NCBI RefSeq assembly: GCF_014083865.1
Contig: NZ_JACEFA010000001.1
Coordinates: 479,214-543,213, forward strand
Source: Paraliobacillus salinarum
Lineage (GTDB): Bacteria > Bacillota > Bacilli > Bacillales > Amphibacillaceae
Reading direction: 5' to 3'
Length of the DNA: 64,000 nucleotides
How positions within the stretch are numbered: the stretch's first letter is position 1; the number at the start of each line of letters is the position of its first letter. The translations under genes and the position numbers were made by a program. This document shows, piece after piece, positions 27,786 to 37,488 of the stretch. The notes under the pieces were generated by a model. That model was not told the origin of the DNA and searched no databases. It was given only the letters and a program-made list of their open reading frames with translations.

Positions 27786-28640
27786 TTACACTTTTATCAA
27801 TTGCGTATCATAGGCGAACTCTATATTTAAACCAGACATTTTCAAATTTCTTTCTAACTCTTTAAAATCATAAAAACTTAACCCATTTGGTTCTTCGATG
27901 TGTGTTAAAATCACGCGCTTAGCATCAAGGGTTTTGACAACTTCTAATGTTTCTTTAAAGGTTGCCTCTTCACTAAAAACAGGATGGTCTTTTTGTAATA
28001 ATCTTTCGCCGTTTAATGGATGAAACTCAAATATACCTACTGGTAATATAGCCAGATCAACTCCTATCAGATCCTTATGAGGTTTCCAATTATTTAATTA
28101 ATCAGTTGCCACAAGCGCTTTTTTATTTTCATTTTCAATTAAAAAAGCATATACATAATCCTCCGCCAATCTAAATGGAAAGATTTTTGTTTTATTTAGA
28201 AATAAATATTCTCCATCTTTCAATTGATTTATGTTAGCAAATCCTTGTGATTCAAAAAAGCTTAAATGTTCATTACTACCAAGAAACGTGTTGAAATCAA
28301 TATTGACTTGTTCTGGAATATAAACTTCTATTTTCTTATTTCGAGGAGGGTAGTTAATCCAATCAGCACTTAACGATTCGATAATTCTTCGTCCCATTAC
28401 ATGATCTGGGTGCCAATGAGAATATATAACACCTTTCACATCATCAATAGTAGAACGATTGATTTGGTGGTATATATCTTCAGGTGTATCTATCAATAAG
28501 TTAGGACCATGTATAAATATACTTGGACCCATTCTACTAAATGGTACTCCTTTATTTCTTGCTTCTTGACAAACATTACAATTACAAAGCGGCCGTGGTA
28601 TAGTTATCGCACCACCAGTTCCAAGGAATTCAATTTCCAA
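27786..28640 (-). pseudogene. metallo-beta-lactamase-fold hydrolase with in-frame stop
   Basis: The N-terminal 180 codons encode a metallo-beta-lactamase-fold protein: LGTGGAI, four-cysteine-like CNCNVC, the metal-binding SHWHPDH and a D in ALVATD. A TAA at 28098-28100 ends the frame directly after ATD, yet the same frame continues for 104 codons to a normal stop at 27786, encoding DLAILPVG, FHPLNG, LEVVKTLDAKRVILTHIEEPNG, which is the expected C-terminal third with the final histidine ligand. The simplest reading is a single GAA-to-TAA change. TTG at 28640 has AAGGGGG at 8 bases. PhnP-like hydrolases are the nearest family; activity is presumably lost. Confidence 0.85.
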
Positions 28641-28818
28641 CGAGAACACCCCCTTTTATTATTTTTGCCCTTTTTGTAGGATAAGGACTATATGTCTTGT
28701 TCCATATAACAATCGTTTAACAATTTTTTTAAATCTCTCAGTAATATCACTAATTTCTGGAACTATAATTCTTACTTTTTCATAAACATTACTTGATTGA
28801 AATTGGAAAAAGTTAGTT

Positions 28819-29325
28819 TTATGTTCTTGCCAAAACAGATTGAACAAAATTAGTTTTTTGCTCTGCATACTTGTGTTTATTTTGCTTATTCATCTCTGAC
28901 AGTTCAATTTTTAATTTTTGATATTCGATTCTTGTACTATCATTGCTACGTAAGTAATCTCTAAAACTTAATTGTTCTAATAAGTACTTATTTCCAGCTT
29001 GATACATATGAATTTGATGTGTCCTCGGTTCTCCTTTAATAAAGTAATGCCTATCTGGCAGGATATTAATTCCTTTGTAAGTGTAACCTAAACATTCTAA
29101 ATGATGAGCGCAACACTCACCATCATCAAACTCTTTAATCTCTATAGCGATATCAATAATTGGCTTGGCACTTAATCCTTTTACAGCTGTGCTGCCAATA
29201 TGATGAATATTCACAACAGATTTTCCTATTTTATTTTGAATACTCTCTTTTTCTAGTAAAAACTCCTTTGACCATTCTTTAGTCCAAGGCATTAGAAATA
29301 CCTCACCACTTGGTAATCCAAGCAT
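28819..29325 (-). CDS. GrpB family protein (UPF0157)
   Basis: A 168-residue member of the GrpB/UPF0157 nucleotidyltransferase-like family: PWTKEWSKEFLLEKESIQ, HHIGSTAVKGLSAKPIIDIAIEI (about 40-62, the GSTAV and DI residues of the fold) and RTHQIHMYQAGN with FRDYLRSN. Biological role unknown. ATG follows AAGGAGG. The 180 bases between it and the metallo-beta-lactamase-fold pseudogene contain a short open frame but no recognisable product. Confidence 0.88.
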   Translation of the reverse strand: MLGLPSGEVFLMPWTKEWSKEFLLEKESIQNKIGKSVVNIHHIGSTAVKGLSAKPIIDIAIEIKEFDDGECCAHHLECLGYTYKGINILPDRHYFIKGEPRTHQIHMYQAGNKYLLEQLSFRDYLRSNDSTRIEYQKLKIELSEMNKQNKHKYAEQKTNFVQSVLART

Positions 29326-29530
29326 TGTATTGCCCTCCTTACCATGACTTTATTTAAGTATCTGGCACGTGACGTGTTTAAATTATGTTATTTCTTTAAT
29401 GATCAAACTCTAGATATGTAAAGCTAAATTTGATTTTCCATTATTTACACATTACAACAATATTCTAACACATGAATCGTTCTGATTTATTAATTATTTC
29501 GATTTTTCTATAATTATTTTCCGTAAATAC

Positions 29531-29565
29531 AAAAAAGACGCATCACCTTTTTGGTATAGCGTCCT
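29531..29565 (-). terminator. rho-independent terminator of the glyoxalase-like gene
   Basis: Stem GACGC/GCGTC with an inner ACC/GGT extension and TTTTTT tail on the minus strand. Confidence 0.7.
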
Positions 29566-29620
29566 TAATCCATCTCATTTCTTATTCCCAAAAAATTTTT
29601 ACTCCATTATTACGCTGCCA

Positions 29621-30016
29621 TCAAGGTGCTACTAGTTCCACTTTGATCCTGTCTGGGTCTTCAAAAAAAACAGCGTAATAATTATCTCCACCAGCAAATG
29701 GGTGTTGCTTAGTATAGAGTATAGTAATTCCTTTATCCTTCAATCTGTTTGTTATTCCATCGACATGACTACGAGAGTCAGCATGAAAAGCTAAATGATT
29801 TAAACCGACTCGACATCTATGGTATGGAACATCAAGAAACTTTTCCTCCGTTTGCACAAAGACAATATAGGTAGCTCCCAATTTCCAGCTTTGTCCGCTG
29901 TCCCATTTCTGAAAAGTACTATATCCAAGCTCTTCAAGAAGCCATCCCCAGAATTCAACTGATCTATTTAGATCCGATACATATATTTCTATATGATGAA
30001 GTAATCCCTTCCCCAA
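29621..30016 (-). CDS. glyoxalase/VOC family protein
   Basis: A 131-residue vicinal-oxygen-chelate fold protein with one paired beta-alpha-beta-beta-beta unit: LLHHIEIYVSDLNRSVEFWGWLLEELGY near the start, GLNHLAFHADSR in the middle and YAVFFEDPDRIKVELVAP at the end. Histidine and glutamate metal ligands are retained. It resembles bleomycin/fosfomycin-resistance-type and lactoylglutathione-lyase-like proteins, but the substrate is unknown. The start is TTG at 30016 with GAGGGGG about 9 bases before it. Confidence 0.85.
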   Translation of the reverse strand: MGKGLLHHIEIYVSDLNRSVEFWGWLLEELGYSTFQKWDSGQSWKLGATYIVFVQTEEKFLDVPYHRCRVGLNHLAFHADSRSHVDGITNRLKDKGITILYTKQHPFAGGDNYYAVFFEDPDRIKVELVAP

Positions 30017-30190
30017 AGAATGTTCCCCCTCGTTTCACAAAAGTTTAAACATGTTGCGATAAAATAGGCAGATTACACAATCAGAGCCAAGATTATCAAA
30101 GTAGTACTGTTAACTTTTAAAATAAATATTAATCCGTTGTAGAATCATCCTTAAATTCCACAACGGAGCACTGTTACTATTTGTATTACC

Positions 30191-31900
30191 TTAATCGGTC
30201 AGACCTTTAATTTCAATGCTTTCAACTGATCCTGTTGCACCATCTCTAATTTTCACTTCCATATTAACTGTATCTCCTTTATTTAAGAAGATAGCCTTAG
30301 GTTCAATCGTTGTGTTTACAGTATAAATGATTGGATCATTTTTTAATATAAATTGAACAATTTGAATGTTATCGCTTGTTGAAACTAGCACACGATCTAT
30401 TTCGCCTTCAACTTTTACGATCTCTGCTCCATCACTTGAATTTACAAAGCCAGGGTTCTGTTGGAGCGCAATCCGATAATTTTTTAATGTTTGATTTGCT
30501 GTTTCACCAAACACAACAAAATCAGAATCAGCAGCATTAATGTATGCATATTTCTTAAACAAACCATTTGGATCTAACACATTAACTACCCATGTTGCAT
30601 TCCCATCAATGTTATATAAAATTGGCATCGAACCTTCCCAATTCTTTTCAGGAAATTCTTTATTTACAATTTGCTTGGCACCTTCACTATCCATAATTCC
30701 ATTATTCATTTCGCCATTAAAATAAGTTAGCTCACCTGTTCTTGCATGGATCATGGTATAGCCTAGAGCTGAATCAATGTTTTCTTTTGGTGATGTCATA
30801 TCTGTAAAATAATACATTTCACCATTTTCACCGAATACTGGTGTTACACTTTTTTCTGTTCCTGACTCATTAGGAATACGCACATCTTTTTTACCAAACT
30901 TACTATTAAACCAACCATGCACATACTTTCCATAATATTCATTTTGTAAAGAAGCTATTTCTGAACTAACTGAACCTTCAATAAACGCTGGTGCTTCTTC
31001 TGTATCATACAGGGAGACTTCTCCACTATTCGGGTCCACTACAGCTACTTTTAAATCGTTTAAATTCGGCTTATCTGTGATTGTCAACGTTTTATATAAC
31101 GTTTGGACATACCATGTTTTTCCATCTTCATCTACTTCTATTTGCGCTTCTCCACTTTGTACATAATGAGGATATTTATCATATATCACTCGTTGTACAT
31201 TTTTGTGGAAATAACTAGAGTTGGTATACTGCATTTTGTTTGAAATGAACTCTGGCTGAGCATTTACATTAGTAGCTGATATTGTAAAATAGCCTTCTGT
31301 TTCTTGGCCACGAACAAATTTCCAAAATCCTGTAAATTCCAATGGTGCGACATATACAATATCCTCTTTGATTTTTTGGACTTGAAGCTTGCCTAAATCA
31401 TAGAATTGTGGATTTGGAACAACACTCATCGCTTTTTGCATTTTATTTCGAGCAGATTCTGGAGCCACAGCTATTGGAGTATCATCCTTACTTAATGGCT
31501 CTGCTTGATCTTTTTCTTCTGTCTTAATGGAATCATGCACGTTATCTAAGCTAAAGATTCCATATAGGTATGTTGCAGGAACAGCCAAGATTAGTAATCC
31601 AACAATGATAAAAAATCTACTATAACGTGCCTTGATTGTAGCTTTGCCACCAGTCAGCAAGAGGTAGATCAATGGTAAGGTTATTGCTGCCGTGATCAAG
31701 TTTAATACCAACATATTCGGTACGATAATACTTGGCATAATGACATATATGTTTACGAAGAACAATATAAAGATTACTAAAAGCAAAATAAAACTCTGTT
31801 TCACTTTATTTGCCTTTGGTTTATGTTTCAAAAATATAATAATGATAAAACTTAATGCTAATACAAAAGATAATCCTGTTGTTATTAATGCGCCAATCAT
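30191..31900 (-). CDS. uncharacterised membrane protein with large extracytoplasmic domain
   Basis: A 569-residue protein I cannot assign to a named function. Four hydrophobic helices occupy about 5-24, 37-56, 60-83 and 94-114, followed by a charged linker and a large soluble region (about 140-569). That region has repeated segments resembling PepSY-type units, such as KVAVVDPNSGEVSLYDTEE and YTMIHARTGELTYFNGE, and ends in a small beta-rich domain. The ATG follows AAAGGGG. Similar-sized proteins occur in other Bacillaceae as hypothetical proteins. It lies beside mntR, but there is no metal-binding signature. Confidence 0.7.
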   Translation of the reverse strand: MIGALITTGLSFVLALSFIIIIFLKHKPKANKVKQSFILLLVIFILFFVNIYVIMPSIIVPNMLVLNLITAAITLPLIYLLLTGGKATIKARYSRFFIIVGLLILAVPATYLYGIFSLDNVHDSIKTEEKDQAEPLSKDDTPIAVAPESARNKMQKAMSVVPNPQFYDLGKLQVQKIKEDIVYVAPLEFTGFWKFVRGQETEGYFTISATNVNAQPEFISNKMQYTNSSYFHKNVQRVIYDKYPHYVQSGEAQIEVDEDGKTWYVQTLYKTLTITDKPNLNDLKVAVVDPNSGEVSLYDTEEAPAFIEGSVSSEIASLQNEYYGKYVHGWFNSKFGKKDVRIPNESGTEKSVTPVFGENGEMYYFTDMTSPKENIDSALGYTMIHARTGELTYFNGEMNNGIMDSEGAKQIVNKEFPEKNWEGSMPILYNIDGNATWVVNVLDPNGLFKKYAYINAADSDFVVFGETANQTLKNYRIALQQNPGFVNSSDGAEIVKVEGEIDRVLVSTSDNIQIVQFILKNDPIIYTVNTTIEPKAIFLNKGDTVNMEVKIRDGATGSVESIEIKGLTD

Positions 31901-31964
31901 TTTAATGTCCCCTTTATTTTATCTTAAATAAATATACGTTCATCTTATGAAAAAAGTTTCAATA

Positions 31965-31988
31965 AAAAAACCGAGTAGCTACCCGGTA
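31965..31988 (-). terminator. rho-independent terminator of mntR
   Basis: Nearly perfect hairpin ACCGGGTAGCTACTCGGT followed by TTTTTTT on the minus strand, 14 bases past the mntR stop. Confidence 0.85.
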
Positions 31989-32001
31989 TTTTGAAAAACA
32001 A

Positions 32002-32430
32002 CTATTTTAATGTTTCATCCGCTTCTTTATGTAATTGCTTGAGTGCTTCAATTGCTTGTGGAGTCTTTTCTAAATACTGAACAAGGTCACCAATTCGATC
32101 AATTGAGTTCCAGCTTAAATGGTGTTCAATTCCCTCAACATCTTGATAAATATTTTCTTTTTCAACGCCGATTAATTCTAAAAACTGCTCAAGTAATTCA
32201 TGACGATATACTAATCTTTTGCCAATTTTCTTCCCTTGTGTTGTTAAAATTAACCCTCTATATTTTTCATAATTTAAATATTCATCTTTATCCAGTTTCT
32301 GAACCATTTTAGTAACGGAGGACGGATGAACGTCAAGTGCCTCAGCTATATCAGATACTCTAGCGTATCCTTTTGATTCAATTAATATATATATTTGTTC
32401 TATATAATCTTCCATACTTGGTGTTGGCAT
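32002..32430 (-). CDS. mntR: manganese transport transcriptional regulator MntR
   Basis: DtxR-family Mn2+-responsive repressor of manganese uptake genes, 142 residues, the usual length. N-terminal winged helix (about 5-65, [23 protein letters not shown]) and C-terminal dimerisation domain (about 75-142) with the metal ligands in the [11 protein letters not shown] start (D8), [20 protein letters not shown] (E99/E102/H103-type ligands). ATG follows TTGGAGG. In B. subtilis lplM lies beside it; it is absent here. Confidence 0.96.
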   Translation of the reverse strand: MPTPSMEDYIEQIYILIESKGYARVSDIAEALDVHPSSVTKMVQKLDKDEYLNYEKYRGLILTTQGKKIGKRLVYRHELLEQFLELIGVEKENIYQDVEGIEHHLSWNSIDRIGDLVQYLEKTPQAIEALKQLHKEADETLK

Positions 32431-32646
32431 AGTAATCCTCCAATTCTTATTGCTCCATGTTCCTATTAAAAATCATACAACAGTTTCTCTTATGGCACAA
32501 GCGAATTAGTACTCAATCCAAATTTCAACTATACACTTCAATAAAGTCAATTATATTAAAATATTACTTTATATAGTGAAATTCTTTTAAAAAATGTTAT
32601 AATCGTCATATACTATATATAGAATGATCAAAAAGGGGAAGTATTT

Positions 32647-33042
32647 ATGAACGAATGGTTTTTAATTATAGGTCTGTTAGTTGCGTTTATTTTATTTACT
32701 GTCTTTAGATATCTTAAGCAAAGAAAGATACTCACAACTCTTACAGAAGAAGAGTTTCGTAAAGGCTATCGCAAAGCACAGCTAATTGATGTTCGCGAAC
32801 CTAAAGAATTTGACGGTGGTCATATTCTAGGTGCTCGAAATATTCCAGTAACTCAATTAAAGCAACGCATGAAAGAATTAAGAAAAGATCAACCAATTTA
32901 TTTATACTGTCAGAGTGGATCTAGATCAGCTCGTGCTGCAATGTTGTTAAACAAACATGGTTACAAAGATTTGTTTGACTTACAAGGCGGCTATAAAAAA
33001 TGGACAGGTAAAATTAAAATGTCAAAAAAACCTAATTATTAA
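32647..33042 (+). CDS. yqhL: rhodanese-like protein YqhL
   Basis: A 131-residue protein with an N-terminal membrane helix (about 4-22) and one rhodanese domain (about 35-131). The active-site loop is CQSGSRS (Cys about 92), which suggests sulfurtransferase activity; LIDVREPKEFDGGHILGARNIP is the family signature. RBS AAAAGGGG precedes the ATG. Divergent from mntR. Confidence 0.92.
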   Translation: MNEWFLIIGLLVAFILFTVFRYLKQRKILTTLTEEEFRKGYRKAQLIDVREPKEFDGGHILGARNIPVTQLKQRMKELRKDQPIYLYCQSGSRSARAAMLLNKHGYKDLFDLQGGYKKWTGKIKMSKKPNY

Positions 33043-33045
33043 TAT

Positions 33046-33081
33046 AAAACAGGTGTTTCATTATTAGAAACACCTGTTTTA
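33046..33081. terminator. bidirectional terminator between yqhL and gcvPB
   Basis: A perfect 14-bp stem with arm AAAACAGGTGTTTC lies between convergent genes, with T-rich flanks on both strands. Confidence 0.85.
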
Positions 33082-33089
33082 TTTATTTT

Positions 33090-34553
33090 CTAAGACTCGA
33101 ATTCATATTTTACTATTGGCTTTCTTGCTGCCAATGTTTCGTCCATTCGTTTCACTACTGTTGTATGTGGTGCTTCTTGTACTAACTCCGGTTGTTCCTT
33201 TGCTTCTTGATCAATCGATAATAATGCATCTACAAAAGCATCTAACGTTTCTTTGGACTCGGTTTCTGTCGGTTCAATCATCATTGCTTCAGCCACATTT
33301 AACGGAAAATAGATCGTTGGAGGGTGATACCCATAATCCAATAAACGTTTAGCAATATCTAATGTGCGAACTCCTAATTTCTTTTGTTTTTTTCCTGATA
33401 AAACAAATTCATGTTTACAATGCTGTGTAAACGGAAGATCAAAAGTAGATTCTAACCTTCTCATAATATAATTTGCATTCAAAACGGCATACGTACTTGC
33501 TTTTTTCAATCCTTCTGCTCCCATCGTGCGAATGTACGTATACGCACGAACATTGATGCCAAAGTTCCCAAAATAAGGTTTCACTCTACCAATTGAATTA
33601 GGACGATCATGCTCTAAGACATACATATCTTCCCGCTTATTAACGATTGGACTAGGCAAAAACTCTTCCATTTCTTTTGATACCCCAACTGGACCAGAGC
33701 CTGGGCCGCCTCCACCGTGAGGACCAGTAAATGTTTTATGCAAATTCAAATGAACAACATCAAATCCCATATCACCAGGTCTAGTATAGCCCATGATTGC
33801 ATTAAGATTTGCACCATCGTAATAAAGCTTTCCACCTGATCCATGTACAATTTTTGCAATCTCGGTAATTTCTTTCTCAAACAGACCTAACGTATTAGGA
33901 TTAGTAAGCATCAGTGCCGCTGTATCATTTCCTACAACGCGTCGCAAATCATCTAAATCTACTAAGCCTTGCTCATTTGTTTGTACTGTTACTGGATCAA
34001 ATCCTGCTACCGCTGCTGATGCCGGGTTTGTTCCATGTGCTGAATCAGGAATAACAACTTTTGTTCGTTGATGATCACCATTTTTCTCATGAAAAGCTCT
34101 AATCATCATCAAGCCAGCCCATTCTCCATGTGCACCAGCTGCAGTTTGAAGGGTAAAACGATGCATTCCAGTAATTTCTTCAAATGACGTTTGCAAATCA
34201 TACATAATTGCCAATGCGCCTTGAACAGTTTCTGTTGATTGGTAAGGATGGATGTAGCTTAAACCTTCTAACCTAGCAACATCTTCGTTGAGCTTTGGAT
34301 TATATTTCATTGTACAAGAGCCTAACGGATAAAAACCAGAATCAACACCATAATTACGTTTTGATAAATTGGTGTAATGTCGTATCAACTGCAATTCACT
34401 AATTTCCGGCAACTCAGGAGATTCTTTTCTTAAATAAGTTGAATCTACAATTGAATCTAAATCTGTCTCTTCCACATCCAATTCAGGTAAAGAGTAACTC
34501 ACTCTACCTTGTTTGCTTAATTCAAATAATAGAGGATGATTATTGGTTGTCAT
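33090..34553 (-). CDS. gcvPB: glycine dehydrogenase (decarboxylating) subunit 2
   Basis: P-protein subunit 2 of the glycine cleavage system, binding pyridoxal phosphate and decarboxylating glycine. About 487 residues; the PLP lysine lies in [18 protein letters not shown] (about 270), with [10 protein letters not shown] and LGLFEKEI as other family features. The ATG at 34553 is used because GTAGGTG lies 6 bases ahead; a GTG at 34562 is the alternative. It overlaps gcvPA, so translation is likely coupled. Confidence 0.97.
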   Translation of the reverse strand: MTTNNHPLLFELSKQGRVSYSLPELDVEETDLDSIVDSTYLRKESPELPEISELQLIRHYTNLSKRNYGVDSGFYPLGSCTMKYNPKLNEDVARLEGLSYIHPYQSTETVQGALAIMYDLQTSFEEITGMHRFTLQTAAGAHGEWAGLMMIRAFHEKNGDHQRTKVVIPDSAHGTNPASAAVAGFDPVTVQTNEQGLVDLDDLRRVVGNDTAALMLTNPNTLGLFEKEITEIAKIVHGSGGKLYYDGANLNAIMGYTRPGDMGFDVVHLNLHKTFTGPHGGGGPGSGPVGVSKEMEEFLPSPIVNKREDMYVLEHDRPNSIGRVKPYFGNFGINVRAYTYIRTMGAEGLKKASTYAVLNANYIMRRLESTFDLPFTQHCKHEFVLSGKKQKKLGVRTLDIAKRLLDYGYHPPTIYFPLNVAEAMMIEPTETESKETLDAFVDALLSIDQEAKEQPELVQEAPHTTVVKRMDETLAARKPIVKYEFES

Positions 34554-35898
34554 TTGCTTCACCTACTTCCTTAACAAAGTTTTCGATTTCTTCTTTTGTT
34601 CTCATTTCGGTAACTGCAACTAACATACATTTTTCATATTTTGCATCTATCTTTCCTAGATCAAATCCACCTAACATACCTTTTTCTAGCAATCTATGAT
34701 TTACATTTGAAACCGAATCTTTTAGCTGGATAACAAATTCATTGAACATTGGTCCATCAAAGAGTATTGGGACACCACTGTTTTGAAAAGCTCGTTTAGC
34801 AAATTGAGTCTTTTGCATATTTTGATATGCCATTTCTTTTAGACCCTTTTTACCTAATGCACTCATAGCTACAGAAGATGCTAAAGCATTTAAAGCTTGA
34901 TTGGAACAAATGTTGGATGTTGCTTTTTCACGTCTAATGTGTTGTTCCCTTGCTTGAAGTGTTAGAACAAATCCGCGTTGACCATCCTCATCTACAGTTT
35001 GCCCAACTAATCTTCCTGGTACTTTTCTCATCCATTTTTTCTTCGTTGCAAAGTAGCCACAATGAGGCCCGCCATACTGAGCTGGAATACCAAACACTTG
35101 GGTATCTCCTACAACGAAGTCCGCACCAAGATCTCCTGGTGGGGTAAGCATTCCTAATGACAGTGGGTTACTTGAAACAACAAACATTGTTTTTGTGTCT
35201 TTTATCATTTCATTTATTTCAGCTAATGGTTCGATTTGACCAAAGAAGTTAGGATATTGCACGATGACACTTGATACTGTTTCATCTAGTAAGCTAGCCA
35301 ACTCAACAGAGTCAGTCATGCCATTCTTCTCTGGTATTTCGATTATCTCTAAATCGTGACCATTGGCATACGTATACATTACTTCAAGTGATTCTGGATG
35401 AATCGCTTTAGAAACAAGTACTTTTTTCCGCTTTGTTTGTGCTGAACTAATTGTCATTGCTTCAGCTAATGCTGTCGCTCCATCATACATCGATGAATTT
35501 GCTATATCCATCGCTGTTAATTGACAGATCATTGTCTGGAATTCAAAAATTGCTTGTAGTTCTCCTTGAGAAATTTCTGGTTGGTAAGGCGTGTAGGCTG
35601 TATAAAATTCTGACCTTGAAATAATATGATCTACAACAGATGGAATATAATGATCATATACACCCGCACCTAAAAAAGAGGCATGTGATTTCGTTGTTAC
35701 ATTTTTATTCGCTAATTGTGTTAATTCATTCAATAGTTTCGTCTCACTATATGGTGGAGTAAGATTTAATTCCCTTGTTAATCTAATCTCTTTTGGAATA
35801 TCAGAAAATAAATCCTCCGTGCTCGATATTCCTATAGTTTGTAACATGTCTTGCTCATCTTGTTTTGTCATTGGTAAATAACGAAAGTTCATCCCCAT
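34540..35898 (-). CDS. gcvPA: glycine dehydrogenase (decarboxylating) subunit 1
   Basis: Subunit 1 of the split P-protein, 452 residues, of the PLP-transferase fold but without the PLP lysine. Typical features are [38 protein letters not shown] and [21 protein letters not shown]. The start at 35898 has AGGAG 8 bases before it; an ATG two codons on is equally possible. Middle gene of gcvT-gcvPA-gcvPB. Confidence 0.97.
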   Translation of the reverse strand: MGMNFRYLPMTKQDEQDMLQTIGISSTEDLFSDIPKEIRLTRELNLTPPYSETKLLNELTQLANKNVTTKSHASFLGAGVYDHYIPSVVDHIISRSEFYTAYTPYQPEISQGELQAIFEFQTMICQLTAMDIANSSMYDGATALAEAMTISSAQTKRKKVLVSKAIHPESLEVMYTYANGHDLEIIEIPEKNGMTDSVELASLLDETVSSVIVQYPNFFGQIEPLAEINEMIKDTKTMFVVSSNPLSLGMLTPPGDLGADFVVGDTQVFGIPAQYGGPHCGYFATKKKWMRKVPGRLVGQTVDEDGQRGFVLTLQAREQHIRREKATSNICSNQALNALASSVAMSALGKKGLKEMAYQNMQKTQFAKRAFQNSGVPILFDGPMFNEFVIQLKDSVSNVNHRLLEKGMLGGFDLGKIDAKYEKCMLVAVTEMRTKEEIENFVKEVGEANDNQ

Positions 35899-35909
35899 CT
35901 CCCCTTCTC

Positions 35910-37013
35910 CTAACCTTTTTTATAAAAAGGTGTTTTTATTACTTTCGCTTGCAAATACTTATTTCTTATTTTGACGGTTACGATTGTTCCCTCTTCTGAA
36001 AAGTCTTTGTCTAACAATGCTAAACCGAGATTCTTATCAAGTGTTGGTGCACTCGTTCCACTTGTAACAAAACCAATACACGTATCACCATCATAAACAG
36101 GATACTCATGTCGTGGAATACCTCTATCAATCATTTCGATGCCAACTAATGTACGAGTTACCCCTTGTTCTTTTTGCTTGTGTAACACGTCCTTCCCGAT
36201 AAAATCATTTGGTTTATTCGTCTTCACAGCAAAACCTAATCCTGCTTCAATCGGCGTAATTGCTTCAGACAATTCATTACCATATAACGGTAAGCATGCT
36301 TCAAAACGTAATGTGTCCCTTGCCCCTAAACCTATTGGGGAAATTCCATCTGGTTCTCCACTTTCTAAAAGCTTTTCCCACAGAACTGTCCCACTTGTTG
36401 ACTGTATATAAATTTCAAAACCATCTTCACCAGTGTAACCAGTTCTAGCAACCAGCGCTTGATCTTTTACACCCTCAAATACAACGTCTTGCTTAAATGA
36501 AAAGAAACCAATTTCAGACAGATCTTCTTCCGTTATTTTCTGTAATACTTGCTGTGCCTTAGGTCCTTGAATAGCCAATTGCACATAATGTTTGGACATA
36601 TCTGTAATCTCAACATCTTCCTGCTTATGCTCCAACAACCAGTTTAAATCTTTTTCGTGATTAGCTGCATTCACAACTAATAGATATTTTTGCTCTTCTA
36701 ATTGATAAATAATTAAATCATCTATTGTTCCGCCATTTGGATAACACATGAACGTATACTGTGCTTTGTTTGGCTTGATTAGCGACAAATCATTAGTACA
36801 CATTTGCTGCAGAAACGACAAGCTTCCCTTACCCGAAACAACAATTTCCCCCATGTGAGACACATCGAACAACCCAACAGCATTACGGGTAATGCTATGC
36901 TCCTTTTTTATTCCGTCGAATTGAACAGGTAGTGCCCAGCCACCAAAATCGATCACTTTTGCTTGATATTTTTGATACAACGGATACAGTGGTGTTTGCT
37001 TTAAATCTTTCAT
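35910..37013 (-). CDS. gcvT: aminomethyltransferase (glycine cleavage T protein)
   Basis: Transfers the methylene group from aminomethyl-lipoyl-H to tetrahydrofolate, releasing ammonia. The 367 residues start with the folate-domain signature PLYPLYQKYQAKVIDFGGWALPVQ and include LFDVSHMGEI, ARTGYTGEDGFEIY (about 196-209) and C-terminal EYPVYDG. First gene of the glycine cleavage operon, about 160 bases downstream of the riboswitch expression platform. Confidence 0.98.
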   Translation of the reverse strand: MKDLKQTPLYPLYQKYQAKVIDFGGWALPVQFDGIKKEHSITRNAVGLFDVSHMGEIVVSGKGSLSFLQQMCTNDLSLIKPNKAQYTFMCYPNGGTIDDLIIYQLEEQKYLLVVNAANHEKDLNWLLEHKQEDVEITDMSKHYVQLAIQGPKAQQVLQKITEEDLSEIGFFSFKQDVVFEGVKDQALVARTGYTGEDGFEIYIQSTSGTVLWEKLLESGEPDGISPIGLGARDTLRFEACLPLYGNELSEAITPIEAGLGFAVKTNKPNDFIGKDVLHKQKEQGVTRTLVGIEMIDRGIPRHEYPVYDGDTCIGFVTSGTSAPTLDKNLGLALLDKDFSEEGTIVTVKIRNKYLQAKVIKTPFYKKG

Positions 37014-37122
37014 ACCATCACGCCCCTCCCCTAATGATTCTTTTGTAGTTTTCTTTTATATTAAAGTCTATTCCCTTTCTGTTCAGAACCATGCATAAGC
37101 TGAGCAGAAAGATAAGACCCTA

Positions 37123-37174
37123 CTAAAAAAAGGACAGAGAAATCATCTAAATTAAATGATTTCTCTGTCCTTTT
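37123..37174 (-). terminator. riboswitch-controlled terminator upstream of gcvT
   Basis: A perfect 19-bp stem (arm AAAAGGACAGAGAAATCAT) followed by TTTTTTTAG on the minus strand directly follows the glycine aptamers and is well upstream of gcvT, so it acts as the expression platform. Confidence 0.85.
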
Positions 37175-37335
37175 ACCAGAAAGTTTCGCCCAAATAAAAA
37201 GTAGGCATGCTTCTTGGGTAGTTTATAGCTACTATAAACATTCTCCAGAGTTGCGTTAAATAAAAGTCTTTTTGCCTGAGAGATTCGCATCATATTGCTT
37301 GCTCCTTCGGCGGCACTAAAGTGCTCTCTCCTTTT
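37175..37335 (-). promoter_or_regulatory. glycine riboswitch (tandem aptamers)
   Basis: On the minus strand the leader begins GGAGAGAGCAC and contains the conserved GCCGCCGAAGGAGCAAGC segment, then AATCTCTCAGGCAAAAAGACTT, closing aptamer 1; after the linker AACTCTGGAGA a second aptamer continues to GGGCGAAACTTTCTGG. This is the glycine riboswitch that turns on glycine cleavage genes when glycine is abundant. Its identity is firmly supported by the following gcvT operon. Confidence 0.95.
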
Positions 37336-37415
37336 ATCATCATCCGCTTGTAATTTTGTTTTAATTGGGAATACTAGCTAATAATCAGCTAGATAAGTAA
37401 TTTGAAATTTTCTAT

Positions 37416-37424
37416 ATTATAACA
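37416..37424 (-). promoter_or_regulatory. extended -10 promoter of the glycine riboswitch leader
   Basis: TGTTATAAT on the minus strand is a perfect extended -10; no clear -35 is seen. Transcription would start about 75 bases before the first aptamer. Confidence 0.5.
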
Positions 37425-37488
37425 TACATATTTGTAATAAAACTAAACTCTTTAAAAAATCAGAAGATAATGTTCAGGAGCTGAAAGA

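Noticed and set aside
28659..28868. Minus-strand frame of 69 codons between the GrpB-like gene and the metallo-beta-lactamase-fold pseudogene
   Set aside because: It begins within the GrpB-like gene, has no RBS at its start, and the product is not recognisable; possibly a decayed remnant, but not supported.
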